Source: Streptomyces violaceusniger Tu 4113 (GTDB taxonomy: Bacteria; Actinomycetota; Actinomycetes; Streptomycetales; Streptomycetaceae). From it: a stretch of DNA of 64,000 nt. Where the stretch lies: NCBI RefSeq assembly GCF_000147815.2, contig NC_015957.1, forward strand, positions 2,294,001-2,358,000, read 5' to 3'. The translations under genes and the position numbers were made by a program. Shown here in pieces: positions 42,850-51,573 of this stretch. A model generated the notes under the pieces. It had not been told where the DNA came from. It did not search any database and worked only from the letters and a program-made list of their open reading frames with translations. How positions within the stretch are numbered: position 1 is the first letter of the stretch; every line of letters begins with the position of its first letter.

Positions 42850-45309
42850 TCAGCTACGGACCAGCAGCGCCACCGGAAGCCCGGACAGCAGCTCGTCCAG
42901 CGCTTCGGTCCCCTCGGCCGTCCGCCCGCTCAGCAGGTCCCGCCAGCGGCCCGGTGGCAGCGGCAGCCGGGTGGCGCCCCAGCCGCCCGCCTCCGCCAGC
43001 CGCCGCGACAGCCGGGTGACGACGGTGACCGCCCCGCCCCCGCCCTCGTTCCCGGCCCCGGCGTCCGCCCGTACGAAGGCCACGCAGTGCGCCGCCGAAG
43101 CCCCCTCGGCGGTCAGCGGCGCATAGCCGCTCCCCGGGCCGAACCACTCCGGACGCTCCCGGCGCAGCCGCAGCGCGGCCCTGGTCAGCAGCAGCTTCTC
43201 GGCGGAGAGGCCCCGCGCCTCCGGCTCGCCGCCGAGCTCGGGCGGGCGGCGGTTGTCCGGGTCGACCAGGGCCGTATAGAGGTGTTCGGTGCCCATATAG
43301 AGGTCCGGGACGCCCGGCATGGTGAGCTGCAGCAGGGCGGCGCCGAGCGCGTTGGCCCGCGCCGGTCCGTCGAGTTCGGCGCCGATCGCGGTCCACACCG
43401 ACGGGTCGGCCGCACACGGCCCGGCCTCCAGGAAGGCGGTCACCTCCTCCTCGTACGCCGCGTTCTGCTCCGTCCAGGTCGTCCGCAGCCTCGCCTCGCG
43501 CACCCCCTTGAGCACGGCCGGCACCAGCCGTGCGGCGTCCCCGTGGCCCAGCGCGAGCGCGGTCTGCCACGCCGTCCAGGCGAGCTGCGGATCGGGGGCG
43601 GGGGCCGAGCGGGTCAGCTCCGCCACCATCCGCCCCCACCAGCCCGGGCATTCGGTGAGCGCCGCGAGCCGGGCCCGGGCGTCCGCGCTGCGCTTGGTGT
43701 CATGCGTGGACAGCACCGTGCCGGTGGCGGGCCAGTCCCTCAGGCGCCCGGCGGCGAAGGCGTGGAACTCCTCGGGGGCCACGGCCGGCCGCCCCGGATC
43801 GCCGCCCACCTCGGCGGCCGACAGCAGCGGGGCGTAGCGGTAGAAGGCGGTGTCCTCCACCGACTTGGCGCGCAGCGCGGCCGCCGTCTGGGCGAAGCGG
43901 GCGCAGAAGTCGCGATGGTCCGGGCCGTCCCCGAGCCTGCCCAGCGCCGCGTCCCGGACGACCCGCACCACCCGGGCCTCCTGCTCCACCGTGAACGCCT
44001 CCCGGGCGCCCGCCGCCGCCGAGCGCAGCATCACCGCGTCGGCGTCCGTCGCGGGCGGGCCGCCCACGGAGGCGTACGGACGGTAGACGGGCAGCCGCAC
44101 CAGCAGCTCGCGGATCGCGGTGCGCAGCGCCCAGGGCGCGTGGTCGCGCAGCCGGGGGTCGGCCGCGCAGAGACGGGAGGCGGTGCGTGTCAGCCGTGCC
44201 ACCTCGGCGGCCAGCTCATGCGTGACCACCTCGCGGGCGGCGCGGCGGACCGTCGTGGGCCAGTCGCCGCCCAGGTCGGCCGGGGGAGCGGCGAAGGCGC
44301 GATAGAGGACGGTCAGCTTCGCCAGCCCGTCCGGGTCGACGAAGAGCCCGTCGATGTGGTGCAGCGCGTCATAGCCGGTGGTCCCGGCGACCGGCCAGGT
44401 TTCGGGGAGCCGCTCGTCCCGGGCGAGGATCTTCTCGACCACCGTCCACCGGCCGGCCCCGCCTTCCGACGCGGTCCACCGGCCGCCCCCGCCGGCCCCG
44501 TCCCTCGTCTCGCCCGTCGCCGCCCGCACCGCCCGGTCCAGCCGCCGCAGATAGCCCGCCGGATCGGCGAGCCCGTCCGGATGGTCGATCCGCAGCCCGT
44601 CCACGACCCCGTCCCGCATCAGCTCCAGCAGCGTGGCGTGGGTGGCGTCGAAGACCTCGGGATCCTCCACCCGCACCGCGATCAGCTCGGAGATGGTGAA
44701 GAAGCGCCGGTAGTTGAGCTCGGTGCGGGCCAGCCGCCACCAGCCGAGCCGGTACCACTGGGCGTCCAGCAGCTCGGCGAGCGGCAGTCCCTCGGTGCCG
44801 GGCCGCAGGGGGAAGGCGTGGTCGTAGTAGCGCAGCGCCCCGTCCTCGACCCGCAGCCGCTCCCACTCCTCGCCGAGCGGACCGCCGAGCACCGGCAGCA
44901 GCACCTTGCCGCCCTGGGCCGGCCAGTCGATGTCGAACCACCGCGCGTACGGCGACTCCGGCCCGTCCCGCAGCACCTCCCACAGCGGGCCGTTGAGCCG
45001 CTCGGGGGCGGGGGCGGCCATATGGTTCGGGACGATGTCGACGATCAGCCCGAGGCCGTGCGCCCGCGCCGTACGGGCGAGTGCGCGCAGCCCCTCCTCG
45101 CCGCCCAGGTCGGCCCGGACGGTGGAGTGGTCCACCACGTCATAGCCGTGGGTGGAGCCGGGCACCGCCTCCAGCACGGGGGACAGATGCAGATGGGAGA
45201 CGCCGAGCGAGGCCAGATACGGCACCGCTCGCTCCGCCGCCGCGAACGGGAAGGCGGGCTGGAGCTGGAGGCGATAGGTGGCGGTGGGTGTGCCGGGGTC
45301 AGCCGTCAT
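42850..45309 (-). CDS. treY: Malto-oligosyltrehalose synthase
   Basis: An 819-residue GH13 enzyme that isomerises the reducing end of maltodextrins to an alpha,alpha-1,1 linkage. TATYRLQLQPAFPFAAAERA at the start, GLIVDIVPNHMAAP (region I), GLRIDHPDGLADP with the nucleophile Asp, VVEKILARDERLP with the catalytic Glu, and GTVLSTHDTKRSADARARL near the end. Length typical. It supplies substrate to TreZ; GlgX provides linear maltodextrin. Single gene between the LPMO and an oxidoreductase. Confidence 0.95.
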   Translation of the reverse strand: MTADPGTPTATYRLQLQPAFPFAAAERAVPYLASLGVSHLHLSPVLEAVPGSTHGYDVVDHSTVRADLGGEEGLRALARTARAHGLGLIVDIVPNHMAAPAPERLNGPLWEVLRDGPESPYARWFDIDWPAQGGKVLLPVLGGPLGEEWERLRVEDGALRYYDHAFPLRPGTEGLPLAELLDAQWYRLGWWRLARTELNYRRFFTISELIAVRVEDPEVFDATHATLLELMRDGVVDGLRIDHPDGLADPAGYLRRLDRAVRAATGETRDGAGGGGRWTASEGGAGRWTVVEKILARDERLPETWPVAGTTGYDALHHIDGLFVDPDGLAKLTVLYRAFAAPPADLGGDWPTTVRRAAREVVTHELAAEVARLTRTASRLCAADPRLRDHAPWALRTAIRELLVRLPVYRPYASVGGPPATDADAVMLRSAAAGAREAFTVEQEARVVRVVRDAALGRLGDGPDHRDFCARFAQTAAALRAKSVEDTAFYRYAPLLSAAEVGGDPGRPAVAPEEFHAFAAGRLRDWPATGTVLSTHDTKRSADARARLAALTECPGWWGRMVAELTRSAPAPDPQLAWTAWQTALALGHGDAARLVPAVLKGVREARLRTTWTEQNAAYEEEVTAFLEAGPCAADPSVWTAIGAELDGPARANALGAALLQLTMPGVPDLYMGTEHLYTALVDPDNRRPPELGGEPEARGLSAEKLLLTRAALRLRRERPEWFGPGSGYAPLTAEGASAAHCVAFVRADAGAGNEGGGGAVTVVTRLSRRLAEAGGWGATRLPLPPGRWRDLLSGRTAEGTEALDELLSGLPVALLVRS

Positions 45310-45484
45310 GGAACGTACGTACCCACCCGGCGCGCCCCATCAGAGCTCCGCGCACCCGAACGGACGCGCCCCCGGCCCCGGGCGGGGGCGACCCGGGCAT
45401 CAACGCTTGCCGGGTCGCCACAGGCGGGAGGTTCACCAGCCGTACATCAGTGGGGCCTCGCGCACGCGAGGCCCCACGACGGGA

Positions 45485-46417
45485 TCAGATGGTGAGGACG
45501 AGCTTGCCCTGGAGGTGACCGCCGTCGAGCAGCCGGTGCGCGTCGGCGACGCGCTCGAACGGGAACGTCTCCTGTACGTGGACCCGGAGCCTGCCCTGTT
45601 CGACGAGTTCGACGAGACCTCGCAGGGCGACCGGGTCGGGGTCGACCGCGATGCCGCTGAAGCGCATGCCGGCCGCCTCGTACCTGGCGACGAGCTCCGA
45701 ATCCTCCTCGGCGACCGCCGTCACCAGGTGACCGCCCGGGCGGAGTACTTCGAGGGACCGTTCGACGGTGTCGCCGCCGATCGTGTCGAGCACGACGTCG
45801 ATGTCGCGGACCGCCTCGGTGAAGTCGACCGCCGTGTAGTCGATCACCTCGTCGGCGCCGACCCCCTCGACGAACTTCCGCTTGCTCCCGCCGGCGGTCG
45901 CGATCACATGCGCGCCGAGCGCTTTCGCGATCTGGATCGCGACGTGGCCGACCCCGCCACCACCGCCGTGGACCAGGACGCGGTCGCCCTCGGTCACGCC
46001 GCCGAGGTCGACGAGGCCCTGCCACGCCGTCAGCCCGACGACCGGCAGCGCCGACGCCTCGATGTGCGAGAGCGACGCGGGCTTGGGTGCCAGGTGCAGC
46101 GCCGGCGCCGACACGACCTCGGCGTACGCGCTCGCCGCCCGCGGGAACAGCGGCATCCCGAACACCTCGTCGCCAGGCCTGAACCGATACGTCAGCGGCC
46201 CCTCCTCGACCACGCCGCTGATGTCCCAGCCGAGGATGAACGGCGGCCGGCCGAGCAGCGGGGGGAACTCGCCGGCGCGCAGGAGCGCCTCCAGCGGGTT
46301 CAGCCCGATCGCCTTGACGCGGACGAGAACCTCGGTCGGGAGGGGCTGGGGCTCGGGCGCGTCCACGATGGTGAGCACCTCGGGACCGCCGAGCGTCTGC
46401 TGGGTGATGACTCGCAT
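45485..46417 (-). CDS. NADP-dependent quinone oxidoreductase-like protein
   Basis: A 310-residue zinc-less medium-chain reductase: GLNPLEALLRAGEFP, GWDISGVVEEG, the nucleotide motif VLVHGGGGGVGHVAIQIAKA (about 143-162) and a C-terminal GKLVLTI. It probably reduces quinones or enals with NADPH. Divergent from an HxlR regulator over 77 bases containing inverted repeats, the usual arrangement of a redox/quinone-responsive pair. Confidence 0.88.
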   Translation of the reverse strand: MRVITQQTLGGPEVLTIVDAPEPQPLPTEVLVRVKAIGLNPLEALLRAGEFPPLLGRPPFILGWDISGVVEEGPLTYRFRPGDEVFGMPLFPRAASAYAEVVSAPALHLAPKPASLSHIEASALPVVGLTAWQGLVDLGGVTEGDRVLVHGGGGGVGHVAIQIAKALGAHVIATAGGSKRKFVEGVGADEVIDYTAVDFTEAVRDIDVVLDTIGGDTVERSLEVLRPGGHLVTAVAEEDSELVARYEAAGMRFSGIAVDPDPVALRGLVELVEQGRLRVHVQETFPFERVADAHRLLDGGHLQGKLVLTI

Positions 46418-46457
46418 GACTCTCCTGGCTTGGAAAGGGGGGGAGAAAACCCAGGCT

Positions 46458-46486
46458 AGGTTTCCGATAGGAACCAGCAGGTACCT
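46458..46486. promoter_or_regulatory. Candidate HxlR operators in the divergent promoter region
   Basis: AGGTTTCC (46458-46465) and GGAACC (46470-46475) form an imperfect inverted repeat around GATA; AGGTACCT (46479-46486) is a perfect palindrome 9 bases before the HxlR start. All three share an AGGTnCC-like half-site. Confidence 0.45.
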
Positions 46487-46494
46487 TTGGCGCC

Positions 46495-46875
46495 ATGAGC
46501 GGTTTCGGTCCCGGTGATCCCTTTCTCGCCGACTGTCCGGCGCGTCTGACGGTCGAGCTGATCGCCGACAAGTGGACGGCGGTCGTGCTCTACGGCCTCA
46601 GCAGGGGCCCGGTGCGCCATGGCGAGCTGATCGAGCTGATCGGCGGCATCTCCCGCAAGATGCTCACCCAGACGCTCCGACGGCTCGAGGCGCACGGACT
46701 CATCCGCCGCCACGCCTACGCCGAGGTGCCGCCCCGCGTCGAGTACGAGCTCACCCCGCTCGGGGCGACGCTGATCGATCCGATCCACATGCTGACCGAG
46801 TGGGCGAGGGCGAACGGCGACGCGGTGCTCGATGCGCTCGACGCCGATCCCGAGCCGGTCACCCACAGCGACTGA
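46495..46875 (+). CDS. HxlR-family winged-helix regulator
   Basis: A 126-residue protein: DCPARLTVELIADKWTAVVL, the HTH GELIELIGGISRKMLTQTLRRL and the wing RHAYAEVPPRVEYELTPLG. An N-terminal Cys (residue 14) lies where HxlR redox/electrophile sensors such as YodB carry their reactive cysteine. Expected to repress itself and the divergent oxidoreductase. Confidence 0.88.
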   Translation: MSGFGPGDPFLADCPARLTVELIADKWTAVVLYGLSRGPVRHGELIELIGGISRKMLTQTLRRLEAHGLIRRHAYAEVPPRVEYELTPLGATLIDPIHMLTEWARANGDAVLDALDADPEPVTHSD

Positions 46876-46906
46876 GGCCCCCGCCAGGGCCCTGCGTATC
46901 CCCTTC

Positions 46907-49051
46907 TCAGGCCGGCCGCTGCAGCACCATCAGGCTGCGGTCCACCAGGGTCAGCACATCGCCCGCCGCCACTTTCGCCCCGCTGCCCGGCTCCACGCCC
47001 TCCGGCACCGCCGTGTCCACGATGACCTGCCACTGCTTGCCGTGGTCGATGGGCACGACGAAGTCCAGCGGCTCATGGTGCGCGTTGAACAGCAGCAGAA
47101 ACGAGTCATCGGTGATCCGCTCACCGCGCACCCCCGGTTCGGAGATCGCGCTGCCGTTGAGGAAGACCGCGAGGGATTTGGCATGCGCCGCCTGCCAGTC
47201 GCGCGGGATCATCTCCTCGCCCTCATGGGTGAACCAGGCGATGTCCGACAGCTCGTCGTGGGTGCCCTCCACCGGCCGTCCGTGGAAGAAGCGGCGGCGC
47301 CGGAAGACCGGATGGTCGCGGCGCAGCCACACCAGCGAGCGGGTGAAGCGCAGCAGCTCCAGCGCCGAGCGGTCCTCCCACTCGCCGTCCTGCCCCTTGA
47401 CATGGTCCGGCCACCGCACCCAGGACACCTCGTTGTCCTGGCAGTACGCGTTGTTGTTGCCGCCCTGGGTGCGCCCGAACTCGTCACCGTGGCTGAGCAT
47501 CGGCACGCCCTGGGAGAGCATCAGGGTCGCCACGAAGTTGCGCATCTGGCGCTCGCGCAATGTCCGCACCGCCGGATCGTCGGTCTCGCCCTCGACCCCG
47601 CAGTTCCAGGACCGGTTGTAGCTCTCGCCGTCCTGGTTGGATTCGCCGTTGGCCTCGTTGTGCTTCTCGTCGTAGCTCACCAGATCGCGCAGGGTGAAGC
47701 CATCATGGCAGGTGACGAAGTTGACCGAGGCCAGCGGGCGCCGCCCGTCGCCCTGGTAGAGGTCGGAGGAGCCGGTCAGCCGGGAGGCGAATTCGGCCAG
47801 TGTCCTCGGCTCACCGCGCCACAGGTCCCGCACGGTGTCCCGGAATTTGCCGTTCCATTCGGTCCACAGGGGCGGGAAGTTGCCGACCTGATAGCCGCCC
47901 TCGCCGACGTCCCAGGGCTCGGCGATCAGCTTCACCTGGCTCACCACCGGGTCCTGCTGGACCAGGTCGAAGAACGACGACAGCCGGTCCACCTCGTGGA
48001 ACTGCCGGGCCAGCGTCGCCGCCAGATCGAAGCGGAAGCCGTCCACATGCATCTCGGTCACCCAGTAGCGCAGCGAGTCCATGATGAGCTGGAGTACGTG
48101 CGGGGAGCGCATCAGCAGGGAGTTCCCGGTGCCGGTGGTGTCCATGTAGTACCGGCGGTCCTCGGTCAGCCGGTAGTACGAGGCGTTGTCCAGGCCCCGG
48201 AAGGAGAGCGTGGGGCCCAGGTGGTTGCCCTCGGCCGTGTGGTTGTAGACCACGTCCAGGATGACCTCGATGCCCGCCTGGTGCAGCGCCCGGACGGCCG
48301 ATTTGAACTCCAGCACCTGCTGGCCCCGGTCGCCCCAGGAGGCGTAGGCGTTGTGCGGGGCGAAGAAGCCGATGGTGTTGTAGCCCCAGTAGTTGGCAAG
48401 GCCCTCGTCGGCCAGCCGGTGGTCGTGGACGAACTGGTGCACGGGCATCAGCTCCAGCGTGGTGACGCCCAGCTCCGTCAGATGTTCGATGATCGCCGGA
48501 TGGGCGAGCGCCGCGTACGTCCCGCGCAGCTCCTCCGGCAGCCGGGGATGGCGCATGGTCAGCCCCTTGACATGCGCCTCGTAGATGACCGTGCGGTGGT
48601 AGTCGGTGCGCGGCGGGCGGTCGTCGCCCCAGTCGAAGTACGGATTGACCACGACCGACGCCATGGTGTGCGGGGCGGAGTCGAGGTCATTGCGCTTGTC
48701 GGGCCGCCCGAAGTGGTAGCCGTAGACCTCCTCGCCCCAGCCGATACGCCCGCTGATCGCCTTGGCGTACGGATCCAGCAGCAGCTTGGCGGAATTGCAG
48801 CGATGGCCGGACTCCGGCTCGTACGGGCCGTGGGCCCGGAAGCCGTAGCGCTGCCCCGGCATGATCCCCGGCAGATAGGCGTGGCGCACGAACGCGTCGG
48901 ACTCCCGCAGCTCGACCGCCGTCTCCGAGCCGTCGTCGTGCAGGAGGCACAGCTCGATGCGGACAGCGGCCTCGGAGAACACCGCGAAGTTGGTTCCGGC
49001 GCCGTCGTACGTGGCGCCAAGGGGGTAAGCCTGTCCCGGCCAGACCTGCAT
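46907..49051 (-). CDS. glgX: Glycogen debranching enzyme
   Basis: A 714-residue GH13/CBM48 isoamylase-type enzyme hydrolysing alpha-1,6 branches of glycogen to give linear maltodextrins for TreY/TreZ. CBM48 at 1-150 (YPLGATYDGAGTNFAVFSEA), region I DVVYNHTAEGNH, nucleophile Asp in VDGFRFDLAATLA, Glu in IAEPWDVGEGGYQVG, and CHDGFTLRDLVSYDEKHNEA. Start ATG 49051, preceded by a GGAAGAG site; frames extending further upstream were rejected. The upstream 49052-49292 gap shows no gene. Confidence 0.93.
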   Translation of the reverse strand: MQVWPGQAYPLGATYDGAGTNFAVFSEAAVRIELCLLHDDGSETAVELRESDAFVRHAYLPGIMPGQRYGFRAHGPYEPESGHRCNSAKLLLDPYAKAISGRIGWGEEVYGYHFGRPDKRNDLDSAPHTMASVVVNPYFDWGDDRPPRTDYHRTVIYEAHVKGLTMRHPRLPEELRGTYAALAHPAIIEHLTELGVTTLELMPVHQFVHDHRLADEGLANYWGYNTIGFFAPHNAYASWGDRGQQVLEFKSAVRALHQAGIEVILDVVYNHTAEGNHLGPTLSFRGLDNASYYRLTEDRRYYMDTTGTGNSLLMRSPHVLQLIMDSLRYWVTEMHVDGFRFDLAATLARQFHEVDRLSSFFDLVQQDPVVSQVKLIAEPWDVGEGGYQVGNFPPLWTEWNGKFRDTVRDLWRGEPRTLAEFASRLTGSSDLYQGDGRRPLASVNFVTCHDGFTLRDLVSYDEKHNEANGESNQDGESYNRSWNCGVEGETDDPAVRTLRERQMRNFVATLMLSQGVPMLSHGDEFGRTQGGNNNAYCQDNEVSWVRWPDHVKGQDGEWEDRSALELLRFTRSLVWLRRDHPVFRRRRFFHGRPVEGTHDELSDIAWFTHEGEEMIPRDWQAAHAKSLAVFLNGSAISEPGVRGERITDDSFLLLFNAHHEPLDFVVPIDHGKQWQVIVDTAVPEGVEPGSGAKVAAGDVLTLVDRSLMVLQRPA

Positions 49052-49292
49052 ACGTCGACTCTTCCACTTCTTCTCCGGGGGCCGCGAGCACCCCAGGCAC
49101 CGGACGGAACCTGACCGACCCTGCATCCTTGCCCAACTGGCCGGACCCATCCGCTCTTTCAACAGAACTTCCTCAAAAGGGAGGCAACCTACGGCCATAT
49201 CGGTTCGTCCTACCGGGTGACCTCCGCGTACGCGTATCCCGCTATGCGGTCCGATGTGATGACAGGGGGGATTGGGGGAGGATGTGCGCAAG

Positions 49293-50087
49293 ATGATGCA
49301 CCGCCACCTGGGCAAGGTGGTGGCCGGCGCGGCCGTGGCGGCCACTGCCACGGCGGTCCTGATCGGGGTGACGCTCCCGGGGAGCGCGTCCGGCAAAGAG
49401 GGCTCGGGTGGGGGACCCCAGGGCTCGGCGGCGGAGCAGGGCCAGGCGGCCCGCCAGCTTCCCGGTGTGGTGGAGGACGCGCCCGAGCAGGGCCGTACCG
49501 GCACCGGCCGCGATCCACTGACCGACGATGAGATGAAGCGTGCCCAGACCCTCACGGGCGGCGGCGGTTTCCGGCTGAGCAGCGAGGACGTCAAGGGCGC
49601 CAAGGGCCCCGAGCGGCTCTCCACCGACCTCGCGGAGCTCGGCCCCGACGAGGTGGGCGCCGCCGACGCGCCGCGCCGCGCCGACGTCACGTACTACGAC
49701 TACAAGGACGACACCTACGTCACCAAGACGGTCGACCTCGGCAGCTCCAAGGTGACCAGCACCGACACCCAGCACGGGGTCCAGCCGCCGCCCAACCGCG
49801 ACGAGGTGATGGAGGCCGCGCGGCTGCTGATGGACGACAAGCTGGGCGAGGGGCTGAAGAAGGACTTCAAGGACGCCACGGGCAAGGCGCTGACCCGCCC
49901 GGACCAGCTCACCGTCACCGGCTTCGTCTACCGCGCGGGCGAGGGCAACCCCGGTCCGGCCTCGGTCGGGGACTGCGGCGCGCACCGCTGCGTACGGCTG
50001 TTCACCCGGGTGGTGAACGGCCCGTGGATCGACACCCGGCAGATGGTGATCGACCTGAGCGCCCGCAAGGTAGCCAAGCTGAGCTGA
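49293..50087 (+). CDS. Secreted protein of unknown function upstream of a copper-amine-oxidase-like gene
   Basis: About 264 residues: a signal-type helix (HLGKVVAGAAVAATATAVLI), a Gly/Gln-rich linker, then a domain with DVTYYDYKDDTYVTKTVDL, residues like those in PepSY or amine-oxidase N-terminal domains, and two cysteines near the end (DCGAHRCVRL). ATG 49293 lies 11 bases after GGGGGAGG; GTG 49284 and TTG 49272 are in-frame alternatives. It precedes the amine-oxidase-like gene by 65 bases and probably forms a unit with it, perhaps as a separate N-terminal domain. Confidence 0.65.
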   Translation: MMHRHLGKVVAGAAVAATATAVLIGVTLPGSASGKEGSGGGPQGSAAEQGQAARQLPGVVEDAPEQGRTGTGRDPLTDDEMKRAQTLTGGGGFRLSSEDVKGAKGPERLSTDLAELGPDEVGAADAPRRADVTYYDYKDDTYVTKTVDLGSSKVTSTDTQHGVQPPPNRDEVMEAARLLMDDKLGEGLKKDFKDATGKALTRPDQLTVTGFVYRAGEGNPGPASVGDCGAHRCVRLFTRVVNGPWIDTRQMVIDLSARKVAKLS

Positions 50088-50152
50088 GTTGCGTGCCAGG
50101 CACCGGCGCAGCGCACACCCCTACGCCTCACCTTCATCACAGGAGTCTCCCC

Positions 50153-51484
50153 ATGCCTGAAAGCAGGCTCCGCCGCGCCCGTGCCCGGGTCGCGGCGGCC
50201 ATCGGCGCCTCGGCGCTGCTCGGCACCGTGGCGGTCGCCGCCGGGCCGGTCGGCACCGCCCAGGCGGCCCCGCAGAGTCCGGCCGCGGCGGATTGCAGCA
50301 CCCCGTACAGAATCGAGCAGAAGCTGGACGGCGGCACCACCTGGCGGATGTGCTGGCACTACGAGAGCAAGGCCGGGCTGGTGCTCGACAAGGTCTCGTA
50401 CCAGCCCAAGGGCGAAAGCGCCCCGATCAAGGTGCTGACCTCGGCCAAGCTGGGCCAGATCCATGTGCCGTACGACGACGGCAGCAATGAGTACGACGAC
50501 CTCACCGGGCAGGGCTTCGCGCAGGGGCTGCAGCAGCTCGACCCGGCCGAATGCCCCGGCGGCACCATCAAGACCGTGCGGGTGCCCGACGCCTGGGACC
50601 CCGAGCACCCGAATGTGAAGGGCCTGTGCGCCACCACCCGGGCCCGCGGCCACGCCTACCGCATGGGCACGGGGGGCTTCGGAGGCGGCGAGGGCAACAA
50701 GGTCTACCAGCTCCAGGGCAAGGACCTGCTGGTGTACACCGTCAACCAGGTGGGCTGGTACGAGTACATCACCGAGTGGCGGTTCGCCGGTGACGGCACC
50801 ATGACCATGCAGGTCGGCGCCACCGGCACGATGTCCCCGATGGACTACGACGCGGGCGACGGCCGCGGCTGGCCCATCGGCAAGGGCGCCAAGGACTACG
50901 CCACCAGCCACGCCCACAACGTCTTCTGGCGGCTGAACTTCGGGCTCGACGGCTCGTCCAAGAGCAAGGTCGAGCAGTACGACTCGAAGACCACCGCGAC
51001 CTCGGGGCGGATCCCGAAGACCAAGACCACCCGCACCAAGGTCACCAAGGAGCTGGCGGGCGACGCGGCGCCGGCGCGGTGGTGGCGCGTGGTCAGCTCG
51101 GCGGGCAAGAACAAGGACGGCCATCCGCGCAGCTACGAGATCGTCCCCGGGCACACCACCAAGTACCAGGGCCGTAGTTTCACTAAACACGACGTCTACT
51201 TCACCGAGTACAACAAGTGTGAGCAGTTCGCCAGCAACAACCTGCGCAACTGCGGCGCCGGGGCGGGCAAGAGCGTCGACAAGTGGGTCAATGGCCAGAC
51301 CCTCAAACACCCGATCGTATGGGTCAACATCGGGTTCCATCACATCGCCCGGGATGAGGACCAGGAACCCATGCCGCTGCACTGGCAGGGCTTCCAGCTC
51401 TCCCCGCGCGACGTCACCGCTATGAATCCCCTCACGCCTCCTGCACTGTCCGGACACAACGGCCATACAGAAGAGGAACGTTGA
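50153..51484 (+). CDS. Secreted copper-amine-oxidase-like protein with altered TPQ motif
   Basis: A 443-residue exported protein (signal sequence about 8-37, AQA cleavage site) matching the catalytic beta-sandwich of copper amine oxidases, which convert primary amines to aldehydes. Copper His pair: SHAHNVFWRLNFGLDG with His253 and His255; the third is likely in MPLHWQGFQLSP. The cofactor tyrosine corresponds to Tyr203 in GWYEYITEW, where the canonical motif is N-Y-(D/E)-Y, so Asn is Trp202. A possible base Asp is in PYDDG (108-109). At 443 residues it lacks the N-terminal domains of full enzymes. AGGAG ribosome site. Confidence 0.78.
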   Translation: MPESRLRRARARVAAAIGASALLGTVAVAAGPVGTAQAAPQSPAAADCSTPYRIEQKLDGGTTWRMCWHYESKAGLVLDKVSYQPKGESAPIKVLTSAKLGQIHVPYDDGSNEYDDLTGQGFAQGLQQLDPAECPGGTIKTVRVPDAWDPEHPNVKGLCATTRARGHAYRMGTGGFGGGEGNKVYQLQGKDLLVYTVNQVGWYEYITEWRFAGDGTMTMQVGATGTMSPMDYDAGDGRGWPIGKGAKDYATSHAHNVFWRLNFGLDGSSKSKVEQYDSKTTATSGRIPKTKTTRTKVTKELAGDAAPARWWRVVSSAGKNKDGHPRSYEIVPGHTTKYQGRSFTKHDVYFTEYNKCEQFASNNLRNCGAGAGKSVDKWVNGQTLKHPIVWVNIGFHHIARDEDQEPMPLHWQGFQLSPRDVTAMNPLTPPALSGHNGHTEEER

Positions 51485-51573
51485 CCCGATAGGCAGCACC
51501 TGAGTGTCGCACCGCCCCCGCCAGCGCAGTAGTCTGCGGTGATCGTTGGACGGGGGCGGAAGGCGGTGCACAG

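Noticed and set aside
49052..49690. N-terminal extension of glgX
   Set aside because: The extension is low-complexity and overlaps the divergent secreted-protein gene; CBM48 homology starts right after ATG 49051.
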